A stretch of DNA of 64,000 nucleotides from Streptomyces fragilis (GCF_003112515.1 NZ_BEVZ01000001.1:310001-374000), one strand, 5' to 3'. Counted from the stretch's first letter, positions 50,718 to 59,706 are shown. Notes: generated by a model not told the origin, from the letters alone. Translations and numbers: made by a program.

Positions 50718-51707
50718 ATGATCCTGGAGCCGCTCCCCCTCACCCCGGACCGCGACATCCCGGGCCCCGTGCTCACCGAGCTCACCGCCCTCTACGCGTC
50801 GAACCGCGAGTTCCACGCGCTCGCCGGGGACGACGAGTTCCCCGATCCGGACGACATCCGGCCCGAGCAGGTCGCCGCCGCCCTCGCGGAGGAGATCGCC
50901 GACCCGGACATCGAGATCCTCCTCGCCCGCAGCGCCGGCCGCCTGATCGGTCTGGCGGTCACCCTGGCCCACCACCCGGACCCGGCGGACCCGGACCCGT
51001 GGATCGGCCTGCTGATGATCGACGCGACCGTCCACCACCAGGGCTTCGGCCGCCGGCTCGCCGCCGCCGTGGAGGCCCGCCTCTTCGCCGCCGGCCGCAC
51101 CGCCGTCCGGCTCGCCGTCCTGGACAGCACGCCCGGCTCGCTCGCCTTCTGGACCTCCCTGGGCTACCAGGTGATCGGCCACCGCCTGGACCGCCAGTAC
51201 CGGCGCCCCTGCTCCGTGCTGCGCAAGCCGCTGCAGGACCCGGCCACGCCGCGCATGCCGCGCGCCGCCGCCCGGGTCGCCGTGGTCGGTCCCGGCCCCG
51301 ACCGTCCCGTCCTCCTGCTGCGCTACGAGAACCCCGACGACGGCGTCTACTGGGCGGTGCCCGGCGGCGGACTCGAACCCGGCGAGAGCCCCCTGCAGGG
51401 CGCCACCCGCGAGGTCCGCGAGGAGACCGGCTGGAGCGACGTCACTCCCGGTCCGCTGCTGTGCGTCTGGGAGCACGACTTCACGTACCACGGCGTCCCG
51501 GTCCGCCAGCACGAGCACGTCTACCTGGCGCGGGCCCCGCACCGCGACCTGTCCGGCGACCTCACCGAGGCCCACCGCGCCGACGGGATACTCGCCTGGC
51601 GCTGGTGGCCCCTGGAGGAGCTCGCCGCCACCGGGGAGACGATCTGGCCGCCCCGCCTCGCGCGCCTGGTGGCCGCGGCGACCGCCGCCGACGCCGAGAC
51701 GGCGTGA
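50718..51707 (+). CDS. GNAT acetyltransferase-Nudix hydrolase fusion
   Basis: 329 residues. The N-terminal half is GNAT (EILLARSAGRLIGLAVTLA, LLMIDATVHHQGFGRRLAAA, LDSTPGSLAFWTSLGYQVIG). The C-terminal half is Nudix: GGGLEPGESPLQGATREVRE, then ETGW, is a complete GX5EX7REUXEEXGU box. The halves are joined by about 15 residues (KPLQDPATPRMPRAAAR). Acetylation and pyrophosphate hydrolysis of a linked substrate is possible, for example nucleotide-derived damage. ATG start, single gene. The linkage is stable in frame with no interrupting stop. Confidence 0.88.
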   Translation: MILEPLPLTPDRDIPGPVLTELTALYASNREFHALAGDDEFPDPDDIRPEQVAAALAEEIADPDIEILLARSAGRLIGLAVTLAHHPDPADPDPWIGLLMIDATVHHQGFGRRLAAAVEARLFAAGRTAVRLAVLDSTPGSLAFWTSLGYQVIGHRLDRQYRRPCSVLRKPLQDPATPRMPRAAARVAVVGPGPDRPVLLLRYENPDDGVYWAVPGGGLEPGESPLQGATREVREETGWSDVTPGPLLCVWEHDFTYHGVPVRQHEHVYLARAPHRDLSGDLTEAHRADGILAWRWWPLEELAATGETIWPPRLARLVAAATAADAETA

Positions 51708-51773
51708 GGGTCCGCCCGGACCGGCCCCCGGGGCGGGCCGCGCCGGCCTGCGCCGGGTTCGCCCCGATCGCGC

Positions 51774-51845
51774 GGGCCGTCACGCGCGCCGGCCGTCATG
51801 CGCTGGCTGTCACGCGCGGGCCATCACACGCCGGCCGTCATGCGC
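51774..51845. repeat. Five imperfect 14-16 bp tandem repeats
   Basis: Units GGGCCGTCACGCGC (51774-51787), then variants at 51788-51803, 51804-51817, 51818-51831 and 51832-51845, each ending in a CACGCGC- or CATGCGC-like block. They lie just after the GNAT-Nudix stop. The rest of 51708-52007 has no gene. Confidence 0.6.
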
Positions 51846-52007
51846 GGGCCTGTCGAAGTGGGGCACCCCCTTCCGGCAGCCCCGGCCTCGGCACCCCGCC
51901 CTGAGGCCCCGGTCCACGGACCGCCTCCCGCCTCCCGCCTCCCGCCTCCCGCGAGGCCAGGTCGGACGCGCCCGGGCCGCACCGCCGCGGCATGACACCA
52001 TCGGCGT

Positions 52008-52508
52008 GTGCTCGACATCGGTTACGCCCTCTCCAACCGCTTCCCGGACCCGCCGCAGACGGACTACCGGCGCGCGGACGTCCGCGCCCTGCGCCACGAC
52101 CTGTTCTGCGGTGACGTCTACCTCGCCGACACCGAGAAGGACGAGGAGATCTCCACAGCCTGGGGATGGGTTCCGGTGCTCGACTTCGCCTGGGCGCTGT
52201 GCGACATCGCCGAGCAGATCGACCGCGACCCGGCCGGCTCCCGCGCCTCCCGTCCGCAGCGCGCGGAGCTGGACTTCACCGAGTCGACCGACCGCCTCTA
52301 CTTCGAGCGGCGCTTCGGCTGGGTCGAGATCGACGCCGACTGGATGACCACCGACGAGCCGCCCCTGCGGTTCTCCCACGCCGAGCTGCGCCGCGAGGCC
52401 CGCGACTTCCTGCACGACGTGATCGCCGACCTGGTCGACATGCACGAGGACCTCGGCGAGAACCCGGCCGTCTGGACCCTCCAGGCCCGCTTCCCCCGCC
52501 TCCCGTAG
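52008..52508 (+). CDS. Hypothetical acidic protein, 166 residues
   Basis: MLDIGYALSNRFPDPPQTDY, RHDLFCGDVYLADTEKDEEI, STAWGWVPVLDFAWALCDIA, RLYFERRFGWVEIDADWMTT, RREARDFLHDVIADLVDMHE. Conserved-looking, soluble, no motif recognised. GTG start at 52008, with weak upstream signals. Codon bias is normal for the genome. I have no function to offer. Confidence 0.7.
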   Translation: MLDIGYALSNRFPDPPQTDYRRADVRALRHDLFCGDVYLADTEKDEEISTAWGWVPVLDFAWALCDIAEQIDRDPAGSRASRPQRAELDFTESTDRLYFERRFGWVEIDADWMTTDEPPLRFSHAELRREARDFLHDVIADLVDMHEDLGENPAVWTLQARFPRLP

Positions 52509-52800
52509 CCCCGCCCCCGGGTCCCGCGCCGCCCCGGTCCGGCGCCACGTCGGATCCCGCGCCACCCCGGGACCCACGCCACGTCGACGCTCCCGCGACG
52601 GCCACGGACCCGTGCCACTCGGACGCCCCGGATGCCGTGACCGACCCATGCCGCGCCTGCCCGTGGCCGCCTCGAAGGCCGGGGCCCGCGCCGCCGCGTC
52701 GATGCCGCGCGAACGGGGACTCGTACCACGTACCGGCGGAACCGAACCACACCGCACCGCCCCGCCGCCCCGCACCACCGTCGCACCGCGGCGAACACAC

Positions 52801-52866
52801 CGCACCGCCGCACCGCGGTGGACGCACCGCGGCCCCGCGGTGGACGCACCGTCGCACCGCGGTGGA
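52801..52866. repeat. Three 22-bp tandem repeats before the FAD oxidoreductase gene
   Basis: CGCACCGNCGCACCGCGGTGGA-like units at 52801-52822, 52823-52844 and 52845-52866, two or three mismatches apart. They lie within a 420-bp gap (52509-52928) otherwise made of CCAC/CGGAC low-complexity sequence with no protein-like frame. Confidence 0.75.
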
Positions 52867-52928
52867 CACGGCGGACGGCGGCACCGGACGGCACCGGCTC
52901 GCCCCGCCCGCGTCCGAGGGAGACCACC

Positions 52929-54143
52929 ATGCCCCGCACCGTCACCGTCGTCGGTGGCGGCCTGGCCGGACTCACCGTCGCCATCGCCGCCGCCGAGCGC
53001 GGCGCCGACGTCACCCTGCACGAGGCCCACCACGACCTCGGCGGCCGAGCCCGCACCGCCGCCGGCCCCTACCACACCAACGACGGCCCCCACGCCTTCC
53101 TGAGCCTCAGCCCCCAGTGGCGGTGGCTGAACGACCGCGGCCTGATCGGTCCCCTCGCCCCGATGCCGCTGCGCGAGGTGGCCCGGCTCCGTTTCCGCCG
53201 CGACGGCGCCCTGCGCCGCACCCCGCCGTTCGGCATGGCCCGGCTGCTCCGCTTCGACCCCGAGGACGTGCCCGCCGACGTCGACTTCCTCAGCTGGGCC
53301 TCCTGGCGGGTCGGCGAGGAGGCGGCCCGCGCAACCGCCTACGCCACCGTCACGGTGCTCTTCCACCACGACCCGGGCTCACTGTCCGCCCGGTTCGTCC
53401 AGGAGCGGCTGCGGCGGATGTGCCACGTCCCGCCGGAGGTCCGCTACCCCCGCGGCGGCTGGCAGTCCTTCATCGCACGGATGGCCGCCCGGGTCCGCAA
53501 CCTCGGCGTGCGCGTGGAGACCGGCTCGCGGATCACCGACCTCGCCGACGCCCGGCCGGACGCGGGCCCGGTGATCGTCGCCACCGCGCTGCCCGCCGCC
53601 CGCGCGCTGCTCGACGACCCGACGCTGACCTGGCCGAGCGGCCGCACCGTCCTGGTGGACCTGGCGCTGCGCGAGGACCCCCGCGACGCCTTCGCCCTCG
53701 TCGACCTGGACGGCCCCGGCTACATGGAGCGCTTCTCCGGCACGGACCCCACCCTCGCCCCCGAGGGCGAGCAGCTCCTCCAGGCCCAGTTCCCGCTGGC
53801 CCCCGGAGCGCCCCGCGAGGACGCCCTCGCCCGCGGCGGGACCCTGCTCGACCTGGGGCTTCCCGACTGGCGGGAGCGGATCACCTACCGCCGCGAGGCG
53901 CTCGCCGAGGGACGCACCGGTGCCGTCGACCCACCCGGCACCACCTGGCGCGACCGGCCCTCGGTGGACCGCGGCGGCGGCGTGTTCCTGGCCGGCGACC
54001 AGGTCGCCGCACCGGGCGTGCTCTCCGCGGTCGCCTTCAGCAGCGCGCTCACCGCGGTGACCCTGGCCCTCGGTCCCTACCGCGCGGTGCCCGGCTTCAG
54101 GCCGCCGGCCCCGCGCGCGGCCGTCAGCTCCCGAGCGCGGTGA
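52929..54143 (+). CDS. FAD-dependent oxidoreductase (phytoene desaturase/amine oxidase-like)
   Basis: 404 residues. The N-terminal dinucleotide fold VTVVGGGLAGLTVAIAAAER continues into VTLHEAHHDLGGRART, the GG motif for FAD. Later, AALPAARALLDDPTLTWPSG and GVFLAGDQVAAPGVLSAVAF give the C-terminal FAD contact. It resembles NAD(P)-binding/phytoene-desaturase-type proteins. The substrate is unknown. The ATG has GAGGGAGA upstream. The gene runs 20 bp into the 3' end of the convergent GNAT gene. Confidence 0.85.
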   Translation: MPRTVTVVGGGLAGLTVAIAAAERGADVTLHEAHHDLGGRARTAAGPYHTNDGPHAFLSLSPQWRWLNDRGLIGPLAPMPLREVARLRFRRDGALRRTPPFGMARLLRFDPEDVPADVDFLSWASWRVGEEAARATAYATVTVLFHHDPGSLSARFVQERLRRMCHVPPEVRYPRGGWQSFIARMAARVRNLGVRVETGSRITDLADARPDAGPVIVATALPAARALLDDPTLTWPSGRTVLVDLALREDPRDAFALVDLDGPGYMERFSGTDPTLAPEGEQLLQAQFPLAPGAPREDALARGGTLLDLGLPDWRERITYRREALAEGRTGAVDPPGTTWRDRPSVDRGGGVFLAGDQVAAPGVLSAVAFSSALTAVTLALGPYRAVPGFRPPAPRAAVSSRAR

Positions 54144-54597
54144 GCGCCTCGTCCGTCAGCCGGAACACCGTCCACTCGTCCTGCGGACGGGCGCCCAGCG
54201 CCTGGTAGAAGCCGATGGCGGGCTCGTTCCAGTCCAGCACCGACCACTCCAGACGCTGGTAGCCGCGCTCCACGCAGATGCGCGCCAGCTCGGTGAGCAG
54301 CGCCCGCCCGTGCCCGCCGCCGCGCGCCTCGGGCCGCACGTACAGGTCCTCCAGGTAAATTCCGTGCACCCCGCGCCAGGTGGAGAAGTTCAAGAACCAC
54401 ATCGCGAACCCGACCGGCTCCCCCGTCCCCTCGTCCACCGCCATGTGCGCGTACACGGCGGGCCGCTCACCGAACAGCGCCTCCCGCAGCTGCTCCTCGG
54501 TGGCCACGGCCTCCTCGGGCGCCTTCTCGTACTCGGCGAGCTCACGGATCAGACCGTGGATGACGGGAACGTCGGCGGGTGCGGCGGGTCGAATCAT
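54124..54597 (-). CDS. GNAT N-acetyltransferase (spermidine/thialysine type)
   Basis: 157 residues. MIRPAAPADVPVIHGLIREL, AEYEKAPEEAVATEEQLREA, then GVHGIYLEDLYVRPEARGGG, HGRALLTELARICVERGYQR and NEPAIGFYQALGARPQDEW. The EDLYVRPEARGGGHGRAL acetyl-CoA loop resembles SSAT-type enzymes acting on polyamines or thialysine; actual substrate unknown. The start is the internal ATG (MIRPA). The 3' end overlaps the FAD oxidoreductase gene. Confidence 0.88.
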   Translation of the reverse strand: MIRPAAPADVPVIHGLIRELAEYEKAPEEAVATEEQLREALFGERPAVYAHMAVDEGTGEPVGFAMWFLNFSTWRGVHGIYLEDLYVRPEARGGGHGRALLTELARICVERGYQRLEWSVLDWNEPAIGFYQALGARPQDEWTVFRLTDEALTALGS

Positions 54598-54640
54598 GCC
54601 GCCCATCCTCACACGCGGCCCCGGGCGCGGGCGGCCCGTC

Positions 54641-55099
54641 TCAGCGCTCGGCAGTCGGCCGCACGAGGCGCAGGTCGACCCACGGAATCGTGTCCCCGTC
54701 CAGCAGGTACCGCTCGATCTCCTGGAAACCGTTGCGGTAGGCGAACCGCAGCCCGTTCTTGTTGGACGACAGCACCACCGTCTCGATCACCTCGGCGCCC
54801 AGCTCCCGCGCCCGCCGCAGCCCCCGCGCGTACAGTTCCGCACCGCGCCCCCGCCTCCGGTGCGCCGGCAGCACCCGCGCGATCACCGTGGCCGTGGCCG
54901 TCCCCTCCGCGGGGGGCCGCACCGTGGAGCACCCGATCAGCGTGTCCCCGAGGTACGCGACCTCCAGGTGATTCCGCTTCGCCCGCTCCCGCACCTCCTC
55001 CAGGGACAACCGGTGCGTCGGAATGACCGCGTTGTGGACGAACCGCCAGTCGGCAAGGGACCCCTCGTCCTCCGGCCGCTCAATACGTAGGTCGCTCAT
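54641..55099 (-). CDS. GNAT N-acetyltransferase
   Basis: 152 residues from MSDLRIERPE. LSLEEVRERAKRNHLEVAYL, GDTLIGCSTVRP, TVIARVLPAHRRRGRGAELY and NKNGLRFAYRNGFQEIERYL give the four GNAT elements, with RRRGRG for acetyl-CoA pyrophosphate. Substrate unknown. It is upstream of, and in line with, the other GNAT gene (43-bp gap), so both may share a transcript. The open frame before the ATG is not protein-like. Confidence 0.85.
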   Translation of the reverse strand: MSDLRIERPEDEGSLADWRFVHNAVIPTHRLSLEEVRERAKRNHLEVAYLGDTLIGCSTVRPPAEGTATATVIARVLPAHRRRGRGAELYARGLRRARELGAEVIETVVLSSNKNGLRFAYRNGFQEIERYLLDGDTIPWVDLRLVRPTAER

Positions 55100-55469
55100 G
55101 ACGGCAGCACACCGGACACCGCACGACGCCGTCAACGCCTTTGCCCCGAAGGCCGTCACTGCCGAGTGGCTCGGTCCGGTCCGGTCCGGCGATCCGGTCC
55201 GGCGGCGATCCGGTCCGGCGGGCGTAAGTGGTATGCCCCTCCCTGAGGCATGGTTTCGGACAACGAGCGGCACGGTCGATTTCGTTGAGTTTCGAAGACG
55301 CCGCCCATACGGGACTTCAGGCAAACCGGCAGCTACCCCCCTCTCCCCCGGCTCCCGCTTCATCTTTCGTTGATATTTCGCAACGCGTTCCGCTCACCTG
55401 AAGTGATCCCCCTTCACACGGGCACCCAGAACCGCGCAGAACGCGACCTCACGGTGCCGAATCCGACGA

Positions 55470-55498
55470 TTGACACCCCACTGACGCAAACCTACGGT
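55470..55498 (+). promoter_or_regulatory. Near-perfect HrdB promoter for the exported hydrolase
   Basis: TTGACA (55470-55475), 17 bp, TACGGT (55493-55498). The ATG lies 230 bp downstream, so a long leader is expected. The rest of the 628-bp gap 55100-55727 shows GGTCCGGCGATCC-like repeats (55170-55220), AT-richer sequence and no credible gene. Confidence 0.6.
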
Positions 55499-55727
55499 CC
55501 ATTCATCCGGGCGAACGCCGAACAATTCGACAACCGATCGGCACAGATTCGGACGAGGACCAACAGGGCGCCCCAAGAGCCACTCGCCCACTCCGGTCCC
55601 CGCGTCGGACAGGACCCGCCCCTGGCACCGCACCGCCGCACCGCGGACCGTGACCCACCCCCACAACCGCTCCCCCTCGCCCGACCCGGACCTCCCCCAC
55701 CCCCCACCGTCCGACAAGGAGCACACC

Positions 55728-57065
55728 ATGGCCATGAACAGACGCACCCTCCTGCGACTGGGCGCAGCCGGCGCCGTGGCCGCCGTCCACCTGCACGGCG
55801 CCACCGCGGCGACGGCCGCCCCGTCCGCCTCGGCGGCCGCGCCGACCCAGCGCTTCGCCATCGGGGTGAGGGAGTACGCCTGGTCACGCGGAAGCCGCCG
55901 GCTGACCACCCGGATCTTCTACCCCGCCACCGGTACGCCGGGCGGTGCTCCGGTCGTCAACGCCCCCGTGGCCGACGGCGTGTTCCCGATCTGCGAGTTC
56001 AGCCACGGCCTCGGCGGCAATCCGGAGAGCTACGCACCGCTGATCCGCCCCCTGGCCGAGGCCGGGTTCGTCGTCCCGGCCCCCGTCTTCCCGACCACCT
56101 CCAGCGGCACCTCGGGCAACATCCAGGACGTCTACAACGGCAACCAGTCCATGGACGTCTCCCAGGTCATCAGCAACACCCTCGCGCTGAACACCACGGC
56201 CGGCGACCCGCTCGCCGGCCACCTGGACACCCGCTCGGGCGTCGGCGTCGCGGGCCATTCGCTGGGCGGCATGACCACCCACGGCCTGCTGACCGCCTGG
56301 CCGGACAGCCGGATAGCCGCAGCCGTCCCCTTCGCCTGTGTCGACATGGGCAATCCCAGCAGCACGGTCGCGGCCAAGGTCCTGTTCGTCCACGGCGACC
56401 AGGACCCCACCTGCCAGTACTCCTCCGCCCGCCAGGCCTACTCGGAACTGCCCGCGCCCAAGGCGTTCCTCACCCACCGCGGCGCACGCCACGACGAGTA
56501 CATCTGGAGCGGCTACAACCACACCCAGACCGTGGCCACCTACGTGGACTGGATGCGCTGGAGCCTCTACGCCGACACCGCCGCCCGCGACCGTCTCAGC
56601 GCCGACGCCACCTCCAACACCACCACCACGACCTGGGAAGCCGTCCTCACCCCGTCGTCACCTCCCACGGGGACGGTGGTCAGCCTCCGTTCCCGGGCCA
56701 ACAACCAGTACGTCTGCGCGGAGAACGCGGGAGCCAACCCACTCGTCGCCAACCGTGCCACCGCGGGCGACTGGGAGCGCTTCGACCTGGTCGAGCTCAG
56801 CGAGGGAGCCGTCGCGCTGCGCGCCCGCGTCAACAGCCGGTACGTCTGCGCCGAGAACGCCGGCAGCGGCTCGCTCGTCGCCAACCGCACCACCGTCGGT
56901 CCCTGGGAGACCTTCCAGCGCGTCAACAACTCCGACGGCACCATCAGCCTGCGCGCCCAGATCAACAACCTGTACGTCACCACGGGCACCAACGGCACGA
57001 GCCCGCTCGTCGCCAGCCGCACGACCATCGGCCCGTCCGAGTCGTTCACCCTCGTCAACGGCTGA
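55728..57065 (+). CDS. Tat-exported alpha/beta hydrolase with a triple beta-trefoil-like repeat
   Basis: 445 residues. Tat signal peptide: MNRRTLLRLGAAGAVAAV has the twin arginines. The catalytic domain (about 45-305) has GHSLGG with Ser178, plausible Asp226 (VHGDQDP) and a late His. Residues 317-441 are three repeats of about 43 residues (SLRSRANNQYVCAENAGANP, LRARVNSRYVCAENAGSGSL, LRAQINNLYVTTGTNGTSPL), like the fascin/ricin-type beta-trefoil. It may be a polymer-binding secreted esterase or lipase. AAGGAG precedes the ATG. Confidence 0.88.
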   Translation: MAMNRRTLLRLGAAGAVAAVHLHGATAATAAPSASAAAPTQRFAIGVREYAWSRGSRRLTTRIFYPATGTPGGAPVVNAPVADGVFPICEFSHGLGGNPESYAPLIRPLAEAGFVVPAPVFPTTSSGTSGNIQDVYNGNQSMDVSQVISNTLALNTTAGDPLAGHLDTRSGVGVAGHSLGGMTTHGLLTAWPDSRIAAAVPFACVDMGNPSSTVAAKVLFVHGDQDPTCQYSSARQAYSELPAPKAFLTHRGARHDEYIWSGYNHTQTVATYVDWMRWSLYADTAARDRLSADATSNTTTTTWEAVLTPSSPPTGTVVSLRSRANNQYVCAENAGANPLVANRATAGDWERFDLVELSEGAVALRARVNSRYVCAENAGSGSLVANRTTVGPWETFQRVNNSDGTISLRAQINNLYVTTGTNGTSPLVASRTTIGPSESFTLVNG

Positions 57066-57095
57066 CGGACCGCCCCAGGCCCGAGCACGACGAAG

Positions 57096-57130
57096 GGGCC
57101 GGTGCAGGAGGTCCGCCTCTGCACCGGCCC
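57096..57130 (+). terminator. Terminator after the exported hydrolase
   Basis: GGGCCGGTGCAG (57096-57107) pairs with CTGCACCGGCCC (57119-57130), 30 bp after the stop. The right arm is also the start of the tRNA-like duplication at 57126. Confidence 0.85.
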
Positions 57131-57165
57131 TTCCGCCTTCGCGGAGCCCTCCGTCGGGTCCGAAC
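57126..57165. other. Degenerate copy of the tRNA-Thr 3' end (attachment-site remnant)
   Basis: GGCCCTTCCGC at 57126-57136 is identical to 60110-60120 next to the tRNA 3' end. Then, after a 6-base insertion, the 23 bases 57143-57165 match 20 of 23 in 60122-60144, including GTCGGGT-CGAAC of the T arm. The copy is a direct repeat in the same orientation as the tRNA-side sequence. Confidence 0.6.
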
Positions 57166-57315
57166 GATTGCGGCCCCCGTCATGTCCTGGTGCTCTGCGC
57201 AGCCGCCCCTCGGCGGTCCCAGGACGGCAGCGTCACGGCCCGGGTATCGTTCAGGCCCTTCGCAGAGCTGGGCTTCTCCGACATGGGGACCAGACGCTCA
57301 GGCGGCGGAGGACTC

Positions 57316-57789
57316 TCACTCCTCCCCGGGAGGAATGAGCCGGTCAGCGGTCTCGGCGTCGTCCACGTGTCCGTGCGCGTCGACGGTGATCGGTGTGGCC
57401 CGGCCCTTGGCGGTGATGAGCCATGCAAGCACCTGCTCGGTCAGCGGGCCGTTGTCCGGCCCTTCGTCCTCCCAGTACGCGCGCCAGCCGCTCCCCGGTA
57501 TGGCGGCTACGACTTGGTCGGCTTGCTCCAGGTGGGAGAAGTCCGGGTAGTCCGTGACCGGCCGGCGAACCCCTCGCTGCGGATCGACGACGAGGGCAAC
57601 GCCGGTCGCGGTGTCCCACGCGTCCACGTGCACGGTTCGGCCGATCATCGTCTCGGTACCGCTGAAGATCGCGAGCCAACCCGTCGCGTTGAAGTAGTGC
57701 ATGCTGCCATCGTTCCGGCCAGCGGCCTGATCGCCTACTGCTCCGGATGGAGCACAGGCTTGGAAAGCGCGGGTGATCTCAAGCCTCAT
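57316..57789 (-). CDS. Hypothetical protein, lower-G+C island gene
   Basis: 157 residues, or about 128 from an internal ATG at 57702 (MHYFNATGW). MHYFNATGWLAIFSGTETMI, GRTVHVDAWDTATGVALVVD, PQRGVRRPVTDYPDFSHLEQ, ADQVVAAIPGSGWRAYWEDE. No family recognised; a small soluble beta-rich protein is likely. Third-position G+C is clearly lower than in flanking core genes, as in its two neighbours, and it stands between the tRNA-like duplication and tRNA-Thr. Confidence 0.6.
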   Translation of the reverse strand: MRLEITRAFQACAPSGAVGDQAAGRNDGSMHYFNATGWLAIFSGTETMIGRTVHVDAWDTATGVALVVDPQRGVRRPVTDYPDFSHLEQADQVVAAIPGSGWRAYWEDEGPDNGPLTEQVLAWLITAKGRATPITVDAHGHVDDAETADRLIPPGEE

Positions 57790-57832
57790 CCTTGTCAGTC
57801 CGGGCTCTGGGCTCCCTGGCCGCCGCGCTTCG

Positions 57833-57872
57833 GCGAAAGGCCGCCCCGGCTATGTCCGGGGCGGCCTTTCGC
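57833..57872. terminator. Strong 17-bp hairpin
   Basis: GCGAAAGGCCGCCCCGG (57833-57849), 6-nt loop, CCGGGGCGGCCTTTCGC (57856-57872), perfect. It ends the secreted-protein gene on its right. Confidence 0.9.
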
Positions 57873-57884
57873 ATGTGCTCGTGC

Positions 57885-59522
57885 TCAGATGACGTCGACG
57901 TAGTCCTCGCGCCCCGAGCTCACCAGGTGGGTGCTGTTCGGGTACAGGAGAACCGCGACCCACGTGCCGTCCTTCGAGGCCGTGAAGCCCTTGCTGAAGG
58001 TGCCGTCCGAGCGGGTGTAGGTGTTGCCCATGTCGTACCAGGTGCTGGAGCCCTTGGGGCGGAAGAGGATCTTCACCTTCTGGTCGGCGTAGGCCTTCCA
58101 GGCGCCCGAGGTGTACCGCTGGAGCTTGCCCTTGTAGGTGATCGTGCGGCTCTTGTGGACCGGCTCGGGCGAGGCATTGCCGTCGGTGATCCGGGTCCGG
58201 GTGCGGTTGGCGTGCACGACCGCGCTGTACGACTCCTGGAAGTCGCGGTTGCCCTTGAAGTGCGCCCGGTAGTAGCCCTTGTAGGGCGCGTCGAACGTGC
58301 CCTTGAACGGTGCGCCGAATTCGGGGTCGCCGCTGCCCGGCGTGACCGTCTTCACGGTCTGCCAGCCGGTCCTGCCGTCGGCCGAGTACTGGAGTTCGAC
58401 CTTGTTGACCGCCTCCGAGGGAAGCCGCTGTCCGGTGTTCAGGCGGCCCTTGGCGGTGAGTTCGGAGTACTTGTTCAGGGTCGCCGTGAAGCCGGTGATG
58501 GACGTCTTGCTCGCGACGTACACGTGGACCGTCTGCGAGCCGCTGTACCCCAGGTACGTCCCGGTGCGCACCCGCACGTCGACCCGTCCCGACCTCGGTA
58601 CGGTCAGGTTGCCGGTGAAGCGGCCGTTGGCACCCGTGACGGGCCGGGAGGCGACGCCGGACCCTCCGTCGCCGTCGTCCCACACCTCGTCGACGACGGC
58701 TCCGGCCAGTGGCTTCCACGCCCCGCCGACGTACACCTCGGCCGTGCCGGAGACCGTGGCCGGCTGACCGGCCTTCACGTACACGGTGCCGGCGTCCAGG
58801 GTCACGCGTGTCTGCGACTGCACGGCCTTGACCTCGACGCTCTGGTTGTCCCTGGACTGGTACCAGGGCTCGTCCAGCCGCAGCCAGGCGTTGATGTAGG
58901 CGCTGGACGGGTCGTCCACGGTGTAGGTGGCGGTGAAACGGCCGTCGGCACCGGTCGTGGGCGTCTCGTCGGCCCCGTTGGTGATCTCGAGGTCCACCTG
59001 CTTGCCCGCTGCCGGTGTCGTCTCGCCGGTGCGCGGGTCGGTGACCGTGAAGCCGCCCGTGACGGTGACGTCCTGATGCTCGTAGTCAGGGTTCCGCGGT
59101 GTGGCCTGGAGGTCGGTCAGGTTCGCCTCGAGTCGGTACTCGTAGGTGCCCTGAGCCGTGGTGGTGTCCCCGTCGGCGTCGGTCAGGTCGACCGTGACGC
59201 GGTAGACGCCGAGGTCGGCGAGGCGCAGCGGGGTGCTGGTCAGCCATCTGCCCTGCTGGTCGGTGCCCGAGGCGCGGGTGAAGTCGCTGACCTCGGCGAC
59301 CTCCGGGTCGCCGGCGGCGGAGTCCGGTGCGTACAGGTGCGCCGTGATGGAGGTGATGGCGCTGTCGGACGAGGCGGACACCGAGACCAGGCCGGAGGCC
59401 GGCCCGTCACTGCCCACGGTGTACAGCACGGGTGCCACCGCAGCGTGCGCGGCCGGCACCGGGCCCAGCAGGACGCCTGTCGCCACGAAGGCACAGGCGA
59501 GTGCCAGGGATCGTTTTCTCAC
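57885..59522 (-). CDS. Secreted multi-domain beta-sandwich (Ig-like) protein
   Basis: 545 residues. GTG start with GGGGGGA upstream and a Sec signal peptide (RKRSLALACAFVATGVLLGP, cleaved after AHA). The rest is repeated beta-sandwich units, with DGRFTATYTV, NGRFTGNLTVPRSGRVDVRV and SDGTFSKGFTASKDGTWVAV marking successive Ig-like folds. There is no catalytic motif and no anchor, so it is probably released or wall-associated. Composition is less G+C-rich than the flanking core. Possible roles, such as adhesion or exposure to other cells, are inference. Confidence 0.85.
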   Translation of the reverse strand: MRKRSLALACAFVATGVLLGPVPAAHAAVAPVLYTVGSDGPASGLVSVSASSDSAITSITAHLYAPDSAAGDPEVAEVSDFTRASGTDQQGRWLTSTPLRLADLGVYRVTVDLTDADGDTTTAQGTYEYRLEANLTDLQATPRNPDYEHQDVTVTGGFTVTDPRTGETTPAAGKQVDLEITNGADETPTTGADGRFTATYTVDDPSSAYINAWLRLDEPWYQSRDNQSVEVKAVQSQTRVTLDAGTVYVKAGQPATVSGTAEVYVGGAWKPLAGAVVDEVWDDGDGGSGVASRPVTGANGRFTGNLTVPRSGRVDVRVRTGTYLGYSGSQTVHVYVASKTSITGFTATLNKYSELTAKGRLNTGQRLPSEAVNKVELQYSADGRTGWQTVKTVTPGSGDPEFGAPFKGTFDAPYKGYYRAHFKGNRDFQESYSAVVHANRTRTRITDGNASPEPVHKSRTITYKGKLQRYTSGAWKAYADQKVKILFRPKGSSTWYDMGNTYTRSDGTFSKGFTASKDGTWVAVLLYPNSTHLVSSGREDYVDVI

Positions 59523-59706
59523 GTGAAGTCCCCCCACGAGACTGTGAAGAGCGCGGAACGCTCGGAAGTGAAGCGCATCCTACGTCGCGGTAACCGGGAC
59601 GGACCGCGGGTCGCCGGCCGTTCTGGAACACCTCCGCACGGACGCCGCCGGATCGGATCGGTTGCTGTAGTTGCTGTACTTCACCGCTGTACCGCAGGAT
59701 CGGGCG

